NCBI RefSeq assembly: GCF_004799145.2
Contig: NW_021635484.1
Location: forward strand, 248,001 to 312,000
Reading direction: 5' to 3'
DNA from: Neltuma alba
Taxonomy: Eukaryota; Streptophyta; Magnoliopsida; Fabales; Fabaceae
DNA: 64,000 nucleotides
The translations under genes were made by a program, and so were the position numbers. The notes beneath the pieces are model-generated. The model was not told the origin of the DNA. It was given only the letters and a program-made list of their open reading frames with translations, and did not search any database. Positions 12,201 to 24,702 of the stretch are shown here, piece by piece (the first letter of the stretch is position 1; each line of letters starts with the position of its first letter).

Positions 12201-13920
12201 AAGAGAAAGCCATTCCTCCCCCTAATTCAGATCCATTTCATGCAAGAGAGGAAAGGGAGAGAAAAGAGAGAGTTTTGAGAGAAAAGCAAGGGAAAACAAG
12301 CACCTTTGATCATACAATCAAAGATCTAAGGTGAGTTCATGGTTCTAGATGTGTTCTTGCTTTCTTTTCTTCCCTTTTTGTGGTTGAAAAATCTGTTCTT
12401 CCCTCCTTTAAAGGCTGGCCAAATTGGTTTATCTTGAGGGGAAGGAAGCTTTGTTCTTCACACTTGTTAAGACACAACAACACAAGCTAGTTCCTAGTAT
12501 TTGCAAGTGATTTAAGTTGTTTTAAAGCATTTTTCATGGTTGTTTCTTTGAGTATTATTTTCAGCGCTACTAATGATTGAACCCTAGGATAAGTTTTTCA
12601 ATGTTTTAAGGCTTCCATGATGCTTAAAATAAGAAATGGTGTAGGGAAAACCAAAAGGAACAAGTGTTGGAAGCTTTAAAACAAAGTTGAAAATTTGGGT
12701 CAAAACCCTCTTTGGTTTGGTCAAATGGTAGCTGAAAGAAGCAATTTTATTTTCCTAGATCTAAGCACATGTTTGGAATCTACATGAAAAACCATGTAGG
12801 AATGAGTCAAGAAGTGATTTTTAAGGTTAAAGAGAAATAAGTCCAAAAATGGTAAACAAAGGAGGGAGCTTTATAGATCAAGAATCATTTTTTATTTGTG
12901 TTCTTGCTTTCTCTTCGTTGGTTAATGATTCTTGCTGCCCTTTTTGATATATTGCATTGTTAGGGTTTGATATTTGTGAAGGAAAAGAGGAGAAGGAAAG
13001 AAAGCTAAAGCTTTTGGAGCAAGGTAGCAAGTTAAACCTAGCTACTAATACTAACTTAGCATTATTGATTATTGCATGATTAATTGCTATTATGTGGTTG
13101 GACTTTCTTGATTATAATGTGGCTGCTCTTTGTACTTCTTGCTTTGGCCTTTGCATGTTTGAGTTTGCCAAATGATAAGCATGCTAGTTCACCAATAGTA
13201 GTTAATATAATTGTGCATATTGATGATGCTTGTTGGTGTTATAGTTGGTTAATTTGCTATTGGGATTTCTATGAAATCTCATTCCACAAATGAAATATAA
13301 CATTTTAGGGCCTGAATCCTCCAAGGTAAAGGTGCAGATTGAAGGCTAATTTGTGGGGTTGAGCCACAAAAATTCGTGAACTCATTTTGGTTATGTACAT
13401 ATTATACTAACAGTGCTGTAAGCACACTGACCCTGTCTGGTTCATGCAACTTTTTGATTATGCTCCCGAATGCTTTTAATCATAAAATTTTGCATGATGA
13501 AATATAACATGATGATCTTCAAATTGATGTCTAATATGTTAAAAATGGCCAAGTATACGATTTTTAATGATTTTCCAAAGTTAAAGGTCAAAATCTGGGA
13601 AAAAGAAATTTTGGCAATGGACAGTGCGGTATTTCACAAAAGCCTGACGCGTTTTCATAAAGAATTGGATCTTGAGATTATTTTTCATTGAAAGAGGACT
13701 TAAAGAGCTTTAAATAGAATTTTTAACCACCCTAATTGGAAGTTTTTGGAATAAGTTATGAATTTTTGAAGTTAGGCCAGAAAAACTAGATTTTTACCCG
13801 ATGAACAGTAAAAATAAGAAATTTAGCTTTTTTGTGGTAAAAAGTGAGCCCAAGACCATCCAATATAGTCTAAAATGGTTTTGAAAGGAGTCTAAGTCAA
13901 TATAATAGTAAGGTGTGACA
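12201..13920 (+). mobile_element. Fragment of a Tekay-like LTR (second type), plus strand
   Basis: It ends at 13920 with GTAAGGTGTGACA, a normal LTR end. The left end starts abruptly in the post-TATA region. The last 250 bp are the inverse counterpart of 20854-21100, so this is the same LTR type as the Tk-b LTRs but in the opposite orientation. It meets the truncated Tk-b 3' LTR tail to tail at 13920/13921. ORFs at 13084-13293 and 13470-13691 are not supported as genes. Confidence 0.65.
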
Positions 13921-15595
13921 GATCCAATGCTCTTTGATTTTCTTATTCTTCTTTCTTGCTTCCAGAAGTGCCAAACCCTAACATGGCAATCCACAGAAAG
14001 GGCAGCAAGAATCATCAACCATTCCTCATAAAAATCAATAACATAATTCAAGGACAACCTTTATCCCTTAAAGCTTCCACTTTTGTTCTTTAAATTTTAG
14101 AGTTTGTTTCCATAAAGCCTAAAAATTCTCTCTTGACTCATTCCTACATGATTTTTCATGTAGATTCCAAATATCTACTTGGATTTAACAAAATAAAATT
14201 CCTTCTTTCAATTTCAACTTGGCCCAACCACTATGGTTTACTTTTCAAAAATTACAACTTTGATTCTATGGCTTTCAACACTTGTTCTTTAGGTTTATCC
14301 TACACCATTTTCCATTTTGAACACAATGGAAGCCTCAAAACATTGAAAAACACATCCTAGGGTCTAGATCTTGCTTTGGCCAAAATGGTTCTCATGCAAC
14401 ATAACAAAGAAAACACTTCAAAATCAACCTACAAACTCTTGTAACCACTAGGATCTATCATGCTTTGATGTGTTCTAGCAAGTTTGAACAACAAAACTTC
14501 CCTCCCCATTCAATAAACATTTCAGCCAGCTCAACAAAAAGGGAAAGAACCAGAATTTTCAACCATAAAAAACAAGAGAATCAAGCAAGGGACAACATAG
14601 AATCAACTACCAACCTTAACTCCAAGCTTATTTGATCCAAGATGGTTGCTTTCTCCTTATTTCCACTTCAAGCTCACTCCTTTCTCTCTTGATCTCTCCT
14701 TGGCCGAAACCTAGATCTGAAAATGGGGGAGGATGACCTCACTTAATGTGCACAAAATATCTCACCTACTAACATTAATGAGAAGCCAAGTGTGAAAAGC
14801 CTACTCCTTCTTGAAATTTCCCTCTTAATCACTTAATTCCAATTGTAATTAATTTCCAAAAGTCAAACTCTCCTCCACTTGAGGCTTGACACTTGGAAAG
14901 CTTTAAATCCTCTCTCTTAGGGGCTTGACATATGGCTAAATGTGAACCATTTGAATTTCAAGACTCTAGTCCTGCTTTATCAGTACACTTTAACTCTGGG
15001 TTTAATTTCTTTTCTATAATTACAGTGCTTTGGCCTCTATAACTTCTCATTTTTATCTTCCCAAATTGCTCTCTTTGTCTCCAAATTTAATTTCCCAATA
15101 ATTAAATAAAAAGGAAAACTAATTTCCTTCTCTTTAGTATTTTTCCACTTTTCAAAGGAATTAGGAAAATTTTGGATACTTGAGGGTCTTCTTTTAATTT
15201 CATAATCTCTCATAGGAATTTTCTTGGGATTTTATTCTCCTTCCAATTATTTATTTGGAATTTTCCAATTAAAGGACCTTAAACTAGCTTAAATCACCCT
15301 TAAATTCCTTTGTAATTTCTCTAAGGGTAATTTGGTCATAAAACCAATTTTACAATCCCATATAATTCTCAAGAAAAATTGTCCTTATTTTTTCTTAATT
15401 TTCTGAGGCTTGGAAATATTTTTCCATAATTATTCTTTAACAATTTTCCTTAATTAGTCAAACTTTTCATAATTGGCTTGGAAAATCATAATAATTATTT
15501 CTCACCAAAATTATTCTATTTCTCCTGGTCATTTTTTACCCTTAATTATTTAGGAACATTTCTTATTCCTAATTACCATAGTACTGGATGTGACA
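13921..15595 (-). mobile_element. 3' LTR of Tk-b, truncated
   Basis: It starts at 15595 on the minus strand (TGTCACATCCAGTACTATGG) directly after the polypurine tract. It lacks the last ~900 bp present in the 5' LTR, breaking at 13921 against a plus-strand LTR end. The segment 14133-14360 is nearly the same as 21972-22199 of the 5' LTR. Confidence 0.85.
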
Positions 15596-15610
15596 TTTCT
15601 CCCCCTAAAT
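15596..15610 (-). other. Polypurine tract of Tk-b
   Basis: On the minus strand ATTTAGGGGGAGAAA directly precedes the LTR start. This fixes the orientation of the element as minus. Confidence 0.85.
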
Positions 15611-15640
15611 AAAATTCGTCCTTGAAATTTAAAGTTTATC

Positions 15641-16475
15641 TTATTGGAAAAGTTTAGGATACTTTTCCTTTATCTCAATCTCCATATCCCTCATAGCTTC
15701 TTTCAGTATAAGACTTTTCCAGACAACCTCGACTAGAGGAATCTGCCTGTTTCTCAGCTGTTCAACTTTCTGATCAATGATTTGTTTTAGTCTGATCTCA
15801 AAAGACAAGTTGTCTGGGAGCACAATGTCAACATAGTTTATGACATGTGTCGGGTCTAGATGGTACTTCTTTCATTAGGAGACATGGAAGGCATCATGAA
15901 TTGACTTACATTCGGGGGAAGGGTCACTCTACTGGTCCAGTCTTGGACAAAATTCGAAATGGTCCACCGTAGTCTGAACTTAACTTCTTAATCTTTAGGG
16001 ATCGATCGACTTCCGTTGTTGGTTACACTCTGGTCACCAACCTCAATCTTTAACAGTCTCCTTTAATGTGTAAGTAGCTCTTCTGTCTACTTTGAGCTGT
16101 TAGAAGTCTTTGCTGAATGACTTTAATCTATTGGGAAGTTTGATCTACTAAATTAGGACCATACTTACTTTTTTCATTGAGTTTTATTCAGCACAAGGGG
16201 GATCTACACTTCCTCCCATAGAGTGCTTCATATGGTGCCATTGAGATACTTAATAGAAACTGTCATCTTAAGCAAGTTCAGCTAATGGTAAGTACACATC
16301 CTAGTTACTGCCAAAATCAAGCACATATGCGTGTAGCATATCTGCTAACACTTGTATCATTCTCTGTATCTGCCCATCCATCTTAGGATGGTCAGTTGTA
16401 TTGAATCTGAGAGTAGTAAATCTTTCATAAGGACCTCCAAAACTTCAAGTAAATCTCAGGTCTCAGTCTGAAACA
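15641..16475 (-). pseudogene. Integrase C-terminal half with chromodomain-like tail (Tk-b)
   Basis: The minus strand shows TDHPKMDGQIQRMIQ (about 16355-16400), then LADMLHAYVLDFGSN, matching the end of the gypsy integrase core. A further piece HDAFHVS, followed by two stops, and KKYHLDPTHV (about 15840-15897) leads into an open 60-codon stretch at 15641-15823. That stretch has SFEIRLKQIIDQKVEQLRN, IPLVEVVW and KEKYPKLF, the typical chromodomain-derived tail of Tekay integrases. Chromodomains target insertion to particular chromatin. The first catalytic aspartate and the zinc finger are gone with the upstream deletion. Stops and frameshifts elsewhere make it nonfunctional. Confidence 0.8.
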
Positions 16476-18480
16476 ATACTGCTTAGGACACTTAGTAGCT
16501 CAACTACTTCCTTAACTTTCATCTCCCGTTTTCTGTTGGATTTAGTGCATTCTTGCCAAAATGGGTAACATTTCTGGCTTTGCACTTTCTCACATTCTTC
16601 TTAGGGTCATCCTTCCTTGGGTAACTCTTTCCTGAAACACTTAACTAAACAGTACTGACTGGAAACTAAGGCACTGGTTCTGATAGGCTCAACCCTAATA
16701 CTTTGCTGTCTTAGACCCCTTTCTTGATCTATCTTTAGTCAGGTCTTCTCAGCTTATATTCTTGTCTCTTGCCTCATCTTAAGGATCTGCTCGTCAATAC
16801 TCCATTTGTCTCTGTATCGCATGGGTTCTTACTGTATCTAGAGCTAGCCTGAATGTCTCTTTTTCAGGTCTTATAGCTCTACTCCTCTAACTTTGGCTTT
16901 CCTCTGTTAATCAGAAGGAAATTGAATTCAACCTAATTAATGATAAGGTTTTTTGGAAGGAAGTCGTGGGTACTCTCTCGGTATCGGTTTACAACCACAG
17001 GAGATTTCCACATCGTCAACTTATCCCTGATGCTTATCTTCCCAAAGTGGTATAATACTCTTAAGATCTCTGGAAGACTTTTGACCATAGGACTAAGTAT
17101 AGTCACCTCCTCTCAGTTGGTCACCTAACTGATAATTCCCTAAAACTGTTCCAAGAACCAATACCATTCTCTTAGGCTTCATGTCAATTCCCTAGGCCAC
17201 CTATTTGTCTCTTTAGGTACCTAAGCCAAGCTGTGTTAGGAGTTCTCTTATTTCTCCAGTTGCTCTTACCATTTTTTACTATTTTATAACATTACAGTGA
17301 GATGACTTATGCAACTTCTCTTTCCTCTACTTTTCTTTCAGTAGGAGCATACTCTAACATGCATAATGCCTGACATTTCAAATGCAAGGAGTGCAAGCTC
17401 TTACTGGTTGCTATGTCTGTAGCGTGCCAACCAGACATCTCATCCCTAAAAAGAGAGCTCTCGTTCTGTTCGCTGTTGCTTTCGGAAGTCATAGGGAGAG
17501 GACTTTGAGGTTCTTCTTCTTTCTACTTGCTCTAGTACTCTGCTAAGCCCAGATACATCTAAGCTTAGCTTTGTTCTTGGCTAGTCATACTTCCATTGGG
17601 TAAGGTCAACTCTGCTTGCCTTGTCTCGGCTGCTTCCCTCTCCTGCTCAAATAAGATATCTTGCTCCATCTTGAGCAACGTAAATTCTAATCTGGAAGAC
17701 CAATTCCCACTCTCTCTAGGAATACTCCTGGCCAAGACCTCAACCCTTGAAAAGGGTGCCTCTCAATCTAAACCCCAAGCAACTGAGTATCTCTTAACAT
17801 TAAGGGGAACATGCCATCCTCTAAGCTAGTTTCTTGCATAGCTATCTGTCTCGTCCTCTTCTTCTTGATCCTTAAGACATTTCATCAGGGCTCTCTATCC
17901 TAACTTCACTATCTCAAAGTTCCTATTCATCTATTCTGGGACTTAGGATAGCTACTCTATCATGGTGTCCTAGCCCTAACGAGACTGTAAGAGTTTGTCT
18001 AGCTTAGGTTGCCACTTACACCTTCTTAGTGGTGTAAAGACTCAACCCCTAACTGTTTTGTTCAACTCCTCATCATTACTCTTCCTCTTAAGGGGAAATC
18101 TGGTAACTCTAAATAGTGGCTACTTCTCTCTTCTTGACTTCTACTTATCTTACTCTCTACGACCTCTAAAAGTTGTTATGCCTTGTCGAGATACCACCTC
18201 AATATCTGAGAGTTATTATGTTTGTTCATCATGACCAGAATCCTTGTTTGCAGTGATGGAAGTTACCACCTCCTTTGGTGATCACTCTGTATTCATCCAT
18301 CACCACTAATTCCCTTGGTTTATCATGACAAAATACACTTTTCTCTTAACCTCTGCTAGTCTCACGCAGCTTCATTCATCGTACTATTGCTTGTCTGGGC
18401 TTTTGTTACGAAGTTCAACTTAACTTCTAGATTTACTCCATTTCTCTTAAGGGTAGGATCAAGGTCTTATCCTTGTCGTT
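16476..18480 (-). pseudogene. Spacer between protease and integrase in Tk-b with conserved coding-like patches
   Basis: I do not recognise a product. The same sequence occurs in Tk-c (about 28860-29300 continued at 50406-51110) and Tk-a (2635-2968 and 4162-4420), always between protease and RT positions. One minus-strand frame is open in patches: LEFTLLKMEQDILFEQERE (about 17640-17690), and a 61-codon stretch from 17492 down to 17307 starting MTSESNSEQNES. Tk-c keeps a comparable phrase, GNWSS..E.TLL...QEREV. This could be an additional ORF or an extended gag-pol linker. The part is charged and looks coiled-coil-like near 17650. Confidence in any function is low; the shared identity between elements is clear. 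Confidence 0.5.
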
Positions 18481-18745
18481 ATAGGAAGACAACCAATTCA
18501 ATCCCATCACCACATTAACCTCATGGGAGGCTAACATAACAAGTCTAAGGCAATATAATAGTGCTCACAACCAACTATACAGTTTAAGCACCCATCAGAT
18601 GTAATTGTCCTCTTTTGTGTTGTTGTGGACACATGCATGTCATAAGGCAACGTATTCATAATCAAGCCAAGTCTTTTAGCTCAGGCATACAAAATAAGAG
18701 AATGACTAGCACCCTAATTAAACATTGCAATCACTGGGAAGTTCT
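18481..18745 (-). pseudogene. Retropepsin-like protease remnant (Tk-b)
   Basis: On the minus strand VIAMFN, stop, GASHSLI (about 18697-18736) occupies the place of the aspartic protease active-site triad, normally D-S/T-G. The aspartate codon reads Asn and the next codon is a stop. About 200 bp downstream comes VVMGLNWLSSYN (about 18475-18511), equivalent to the conserved ILGMDWL segment. The protease would cut the Gag-Pol polyprotein in the particle. With the catalytic residue lost it is dead. Confidence 0.75.
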
Positions 18746-18829
18746 TAATAATGATCGTTCCTTGGATCATTTCCGAAGACTTCCAGGCTTCCTCCCCTGT
18801 GATGACAAATACTCATCCTCGAGTGTGTG

Positions 18830-19830
18830 ACCTTGCCTTCTCTATATTCTGCGGGCATTATCTTGAGAAGTGTTCAGGCTTACTATAACTGTAGCAAACA
18901 TTCTGTCTGGCCATACATGGTCTATCATTCTAACTCTTGCCGCAGGTTGGCATTCCTTGCCACTTTAGGGCCTACCTCCCTTCTTACTCTTTTGGTTATC
19001 CCATGGCCTCTTCCTCTTCCTATTTGCATCAGAAGAGGTGCCATCCTGATCTCCCTTCTCTAACTTGGGAGTAGACTCAATCATCAAATGATGATTTAAG
19101 CTGTTCTCTATAATTTGGCAAGTCTCAATGTTGAAGTGCTTGAACTGTTTGGGAGCAATCATCTCCCTTAATGACTACTTTAGTCCTCTGACTATTTTCT
19201 CATCCAGCTCTCATCCTCCCAGTAACGTAGGTAACTGGGGTAGTGAGAGAGAGACAGATAAACTTAGCGACCTACTTATCAAATGGCTCGTTATCCTTCT
19301 ACTTCAGGGTTAGGAATTCTGCTTCCTTTTTGTTCCTGACTGACCTCAAATAAATATTTCTCATGAAATTGCTCTAGGAACACTTCCCATGTCGCTCTTG
19401 TGTTCCAAACATCCAAAAGAATCTTGGTATTCTTCTACTAGCGGTCGGTATCTTTCTCTAACCTGTAAATTGCCATTGAAGGATGGCGGATTGTGCTTGC
19501 AAAAGCGAGTCATCCACTGCTGGATGCTGTCGAGGTCTACTGCTAACATTGCTGATCTGGTCAATGCTCTGTTGCTTGCGCTACTGAGGTTTCTTCTTCT
19601 GGCTGCCTCCTGACGAGGTTAGCCACTACCGCTACTACTGCTGCTACTATTACGACATCTTTTTCTTGTTCCTGGCTAGCTTGTACCGCCCTCAACTCTT
19701 CAATAGCCTTTTATTGCGATTCTAAGTGATCCAAAATTTATCGTAGTAGATCGAGAGGGACCTTTACATCGTGTCCTAAGGGTCTCTCAGGCAAAGCGTT
19801 TCATCAGGTTCTAACCAATACGCTAACTAA
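18830..19830 (-). pseudogene. Gag remnant (Tk-b)
   Basis: Three minus-strand patches mark the capsid/nucleocapsid gene. One is 19361-19564, with DLDSIQQWMTRFCKHNPPSF, like the start of a gypsy Gag core. The second is 18965-19162, basic, with KRKRPWDNQKSKKGGR. The third is a damaged zinc knuckle CYSYSKPEHFSR (18849-18898) in which the second cysteine is replaced and a stop follows. Known for the family: Gag is about 350-400 residues with one CCHC knuckle that binds the RNA genome. Stops and frameshifts separate the patches. Confidence 0.75.
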
Positions 19831-20834
19831 ACGGATAGTATATTCGAGGAACAGGAAATAAATAACATGCTTGGATTTCATTTAACAATATATTCATAAA
19901 TAATATATCATTCAAGAATCAGTCATCAATCACAACAATATAGTTTAACATACATAGCCATTAAGCATGTCAGACTAACCTACTTAGGTTAGCTGTATCA
20001 AAACAAGTCCTACCTCGGTTTTATGAGGATCTGACTATCTAAAAATAGTGAATCTTAACGAAGTTTTCAAGGTGCTGGATGTAATCCTTAACACCTAAAT
20101 CCACTATCTGATTTAGGTGACAGAACTCATATACCCAAAAGGGTAAATATAGAAGCATGTCTGTCACTGTAAAGATCTAGTCCTTGGTGTCTAGATAAGG
20201 GTTACCTAGTCCATGAGTCTGATATAGCACCTTTACTCCCTGAAAGTATTTTAGGTAAATGTTTGGGTCTTGCTGATCCTCATCTTTCCTGATATGTTGA
20301 CCTAAGAATTCCAACTTCTTTCTCAGCTGATCCTAACTACGGATCTTAGGCTCAGTTAGAACAAGGATAAGTACTATGGGTGTCGGGGGTATCCCTGGCT
20401 TGGTATTGGGTCCGAGGATGTTGCTTAGGTGTATACTTGGGGTAATAAGTTGTCTGCGAGATTAAACGTCAAAACTAGGGTCTACTGGTTCCTAATACAA
20501 ATCAATTGTGGGATCCACCGGGTTACTAGGTACAGGAAGGTTCATTAAATCCTTAACAGTAAACCCTAAAAGGTTAGCCCCATGCTCTGAATAATTGTTG
20601 GACTCTTTTGTTGAACATCCTGGGCTAGCAGTCCCCATAGTCTATTCCACCGGATCCGCTATGGTGAGATCGATCATGTTAACATCCCAATCATTGACCG
20701 AGTTCTCAGATCTAGCATCCCAATCCATTGTGTTTTCCATCACAATCCCTGCAAAGGTTTGTCAGTTTCTCCTTAACTAACCTCGATATCTAACACATAA
20801 ACTCAAGCAAAGCATTCTATCCTATGCCAGAACC
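19831..20834 (-). other. Untranslated leader of Tk-b
   Basis: About 1 kb between the primer-binding site and recognisable Gag. No convincing coding pattern; the 20595-20780 plus-strand ORF is a chance ORF. Such leaders hold packaging signals in this family, but none can be read directly here. Confidence 0.5.
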
Positions 20835-20850
20835 TCCGCTTTGATACTGA
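20835..20850 (-). other. Primer-binding site of Tk-b (Met-tRNA type)
   Basis: On the minus strand CAGTATCAAAGCGG follows the 5' LTR end by a few bases. It resembles TGGTATCAGAGC, the stretch complementary to initiator Met tRNA used by Tekay elements, with a few mismatches. Confidence 0.7.
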
Positions 20851-20853
20851 AAA

Positions 20854-23482
20854 TGTCACACCTTACCATCGTATCATCTTAGGGTTTAAGCAAAACCATT
20901 TTAGACCACCTTCGATGGTCTTGGGCTAAAAAATCCATGAAAAATGCTGATTTTTGGATTTTTACTGTTCATCAGGTAAAAATCCAGTTTTTTGGCCCAA
21001 CTTCAAAAATTCATAACTTACTCTAGAAAAATCAAAATGAAGTGATTTAAAATTTTGTGAAAAGATCTTTTAATGCTTCTTCAAGAAAAAATAATCTTAT
21101 CAACGAATTCCATTTGAAAAAATGTCAGGTTTTATGAAATTCACCTCTATCCATTTGGCAAAAATCCTTTTTCTAGATTTTGAACTATAACTTTGAAAAA
21201 TCATTAAAAATCGTGTAGTTAACCATTTTTAATGTATTACCTATTAATGTAAAGCTCAGGATGGGAACTTTAAGTATACCAAATTTCATGAAGAAATTCA
21301 TTCGGTAACTTACTAAAACATGGCTCTAATTTGGCATCCTGCTTAGGGATTACAGCACCAACCATATATACTTATATATAACCGAGTACAATTATTTCCT
21401 CATGGCTCATCGCCATATAAATCCTTGGATTTGTAGCCTCTATTTTGATGATTTAGTCCCTAAAATATTATTTACATATAGGGGATGAGATTTCAATGAA
21501 ATCCCAATAGCAAGATCAATCAACCAAATCATTAATATGCATCAATTACAAGCATTCCAACCTTTGCTATTAATAGGGAACTACTTTACCTCATAAATGT
21601 AGCACTCTAACATGAAATAGCCAAGGCACATAAAACAAGGAGTATAGCTACATAATCATCATCATCATCACCATTTAGCTCAACCACATAATAGCACATG
21701 AAATTGCATAGCAATCAATGCAACACTCAATATTAAGGTCAATTGAATCTTACTACCTTGATCCAATGCTTTTTGATTTTCTTGTTCTTCTTTCTTGCTT
21801 CCACAAATGCCAAACCCTAACATGGCAATCCATAAAAAGGGCAGCAAGAATCATCAACCATTCCTCATAAAAATCAATAGCATAATTCAAGGACAACCTT
21901 TGTCCCTTAAAGCTTCCACCTTTGTTCATTAAATTTTAGAGTTTGTTTCCATAAACCCTAAAAATTCCCTCTTGACTCATTCCTACATGATTTTTTATGT
22001 AGATTCCAAATATCTACTTGGATTTAACAAAATAAAATTCCTTCTTTCAGTTTCAGCTTGGCCCAACCACTATGGTTCCCTTTCCAAAAATTACAACTTT
22101 GATTCTATGACTTCCAACAATTGTTCTTTAGGTTTATCCTACACCATTTTCCATTTTAAACACAATGAAAGCCTCAAAACTTTGAAAAACACATCCTAGG
22201 GTCCAGATCTTTCTTTGGCCGAAATGGTTCTCATGCAACATAACAAAGAAAACACTTCAAAATCAACCTATAAACTCTCGTAACCACTAGGATCTATCAT
22301 GCTTTGAGGTGTTCTAGCAAGTTTCAACAACAAAAATTTCCTCCCCATTCAATAAACATTTCATCCAGCTCAAGAAAAAGGGAAAGAACCAAAATTTTTA
22401 ATCATCAAAAACAAGAGAATCAAGCAAGGAACAAGATAGAATCAACTACCAACCTTAACTCCAAGCTTACTTGATCCAAGATGGTTGCTTTCTCCTTGTT
22501 TCCACTTCAAGCTCACTCCTTTCTCTCTTGATCTCTCCTTGGCCGAACCATAGATCTGAAAATGGGGGAGGATGATTTCACTTAATGTGCACAAAATATC
22601 TCACCTGCTAACATTAATGAGAAGCCAAGTGTGAAAAGCCTACTCCTTCTTGAAATTTCCCTCTTAATCACTTAATTCCAATTGTAATTAATTTCCAAAA
22701 GTCAAACTCTCCTCCACTTGAGGCTTGACACTTGGAAAGCTTTAAATCCTCTCTATTAGGGGCTTGACACATGGCTAAATGTGAACCATTTGAATTTCAA
22801 GACTCTGGTCCTGCTTTATCGGTGCACTTTGACTCCGAGTTTAAATTCTTTTCTATAATTACAGTGCTCTAGCCTCTGTAACTATTTTCTGTCAGATCCA
22901 TAAATTATTCTCCTCATTTTTATCTTCCCAAATTGCCCTCTTTGTCTCCAAATTTAACTTCCCAATAATTAAATAAAAAGGAAAACTAATTTCCTTTTCT
23001 TTAGTGATTTTTTCACTTTTCAAAGGAATTGGGAAAAACTTGGATACTTGAGAGTCTTCTTTTAATTCTATAATCTCTTATAATTTCTTGGGATATCATA
23101 GGAATTTTCTTAGGATTTTATTCTCTTTCTAATTATTTATTTGGAATTTTCCAAACAAAGGACCTTAACTTAGTTTAAATCGCCCTTGAATTCCTTTGTA
23201 ATTTCTCTAAGGGTAATTTGGTCATAAAACCAATTTTAGAATCCCATATAATTCTCAAAAAACATTGTCCTTATTTTTTTCTTAATTTTGTGAGGCTTGG
23301 AAATATTTTTCCATAATTATTCTTGACCAATTTTCCTTAATTAGTCAAACTTTTCATAATTGGCTTGAAAAATCATAATAATTATTTTCCACTAAAATTC
23401 TTCTATTTCTCCTGGTCATTTTTTACCCTTAATTATTTAGAAACATTTCTTATTCCTAATTACCATAGTACTGGATGTGACA
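20854..23482 (-). mobile_element. 5' LTR of Tk-b, 2629 bp
   Basis: Plus-strand ends are TGTCACACCTTACC (20854) and ACTGGATGTGACA (23482), the usual inverted TG/CA termini. It is complete, unlike the 3' LTR. The minus-strand primer site follows directly. It contains no credible gene. Confidence 0.9.
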
Positions 23483-23822
23483 ATCCTTGCCCAATTCGAA
23501 TAATTTATTCATTGAACCGGACTTCTAGACTCTCCACCTCAACTTCTAAAATTCATATCTCTTGATATACACATCCGATTACGGCGAAGTACCCATGATT
23601 TTAAAGTTTGGGATGTGTACTATACAGATACCAAATTTTGTGATCATATTCCACCATTTTCTAGGTCAAACTAGAGCTACAAACTCATTGCTCCAGGACC
23701 TATATTTTATCTTTCATTTGGTCCTTACTTTTAATTCTTACTTAATTCAAGCATAGATAATCTTATTCCTTCAATCTATAAACTATTCCCATACATCATC
23801 ATAATCAATTATATATGTCACA
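23483..23822 (-). mobile_element. Fragment of a Tekay-like LTR, minus strand
   Basis: The segment with 'attcatatctct..tacacatcc' and 'ttaaagtttgggatgtgtac' parallels 52150-52240 in the minus LTR at 51813. Both ends are cut by Tk-b on the left and Tk-c on the right. No gene was seen. Confidence 0.55.
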
Positions 23823-24702
23823 TGTCACATCCTAATTTTTAGGCCTAGGAGCCTTGGGAGTAGCACAAAATAGGTAGGCTACTAAGCCCCTAGAGCAGAA
23901 GTCTCAAAAATGATCAAGGAAGTTAAAACAGTTTTAGGGACTAAACTGCAAAGCAAGAAAGTTACTAGGGGGCAAACGTGTAAGTAATGTTGAGATTTCA
24001 GGAGAGTCTCAAGGGCCCAGAAAGAGAAAAGAAGGCTAGATACAGGCTAAAGATTAAGTTAGAAGCCTCAAAGAGATGTTTTATGAGGTTAAGTCCAAGC
24101 AGGGAGTAAATCGTAATTCCAAAAGGTTACGAGCCAACAGGGGTAAAAATAAAAAGTATACAGAAAATTTTAGAAAAATCCTTGAATATTCTAACACACT
24201 TTTGTGAAGAGAAATAACAAAAATACCCCTGAGGCAACTTAAATGGAATTTATAAGATTATAGCCTGGTAAAATGTACAACGATTAAGGTAATTATTTGA
24301 GATAGTAAGAGATCGCAAAAATGTATGTAAAAATAAGCTTAAGAAGCTTAAAGACTATTAATTTATAAAATTAGTCTCGCTTCTAGAAGATTAGTAGAAT
24401 GGCTAGAATAAAATAGAAGGCTCAATTTTGCCAGTTAAGAACATTTTAGTAAATGATTTTTATGCGAGACTTAAAGGAAGTGTTATGGCTTGAGAAAACT
24501 CATAGATATTCTTCAGAATTAAAGGAAACTTATGGACCAAATAAAAGAATTTTTTGAGCTTTAGAAGGCCATTAAGAAAGCTGAATAAATATGAACTAAG
24601 TAAATTGGAAGGAAATTAGAAACCAAGTTTGATCTAAGGGCCAAGATCTATTATTCCTTTCCTCTCTATTAGATTTGTGCCATCTAGCTCTCTTCTAGAT
24701 GA

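Larger units (their letters stand above)
13921..23482 (-). mobile_element. Tk-b: minus-strand Tekay-type retrotransposon
   Basis: Read on the minus strand: 5' LTR 20854-23482, primer-binding site, about 1 kb leader, gag, protease, a 1.8-kb spacer, integrase tail with chromodomain-like end, polypurine tract, and truncated 3' LTR 13921-15595. RT, RNase H and the N-terminal integrase are deleted at about 16475-16500. The two LTRs align closely over their shared part (13921-15595 with 21761-23482), with an indel near 15045/22885. No full-length frame remains. Right flank of the insertion is ATCCT (23483); the left flank is lost. Confidence 0.85.

Noticed and set aside
13084..13293. Hydrophobic 69-codon ORF as a membrane peptide
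   Set aside because: T-rich LTR sequence gives hydrophobic codons by chance; the inverse copy in the Tk-b LTR has no equivalent frame.
14133..14360. 75-codon ORF repeated at 21972-22199
   Set aside because: Both are the two LTRs of Tk-b read antisense; similarity is due to LTR identity.
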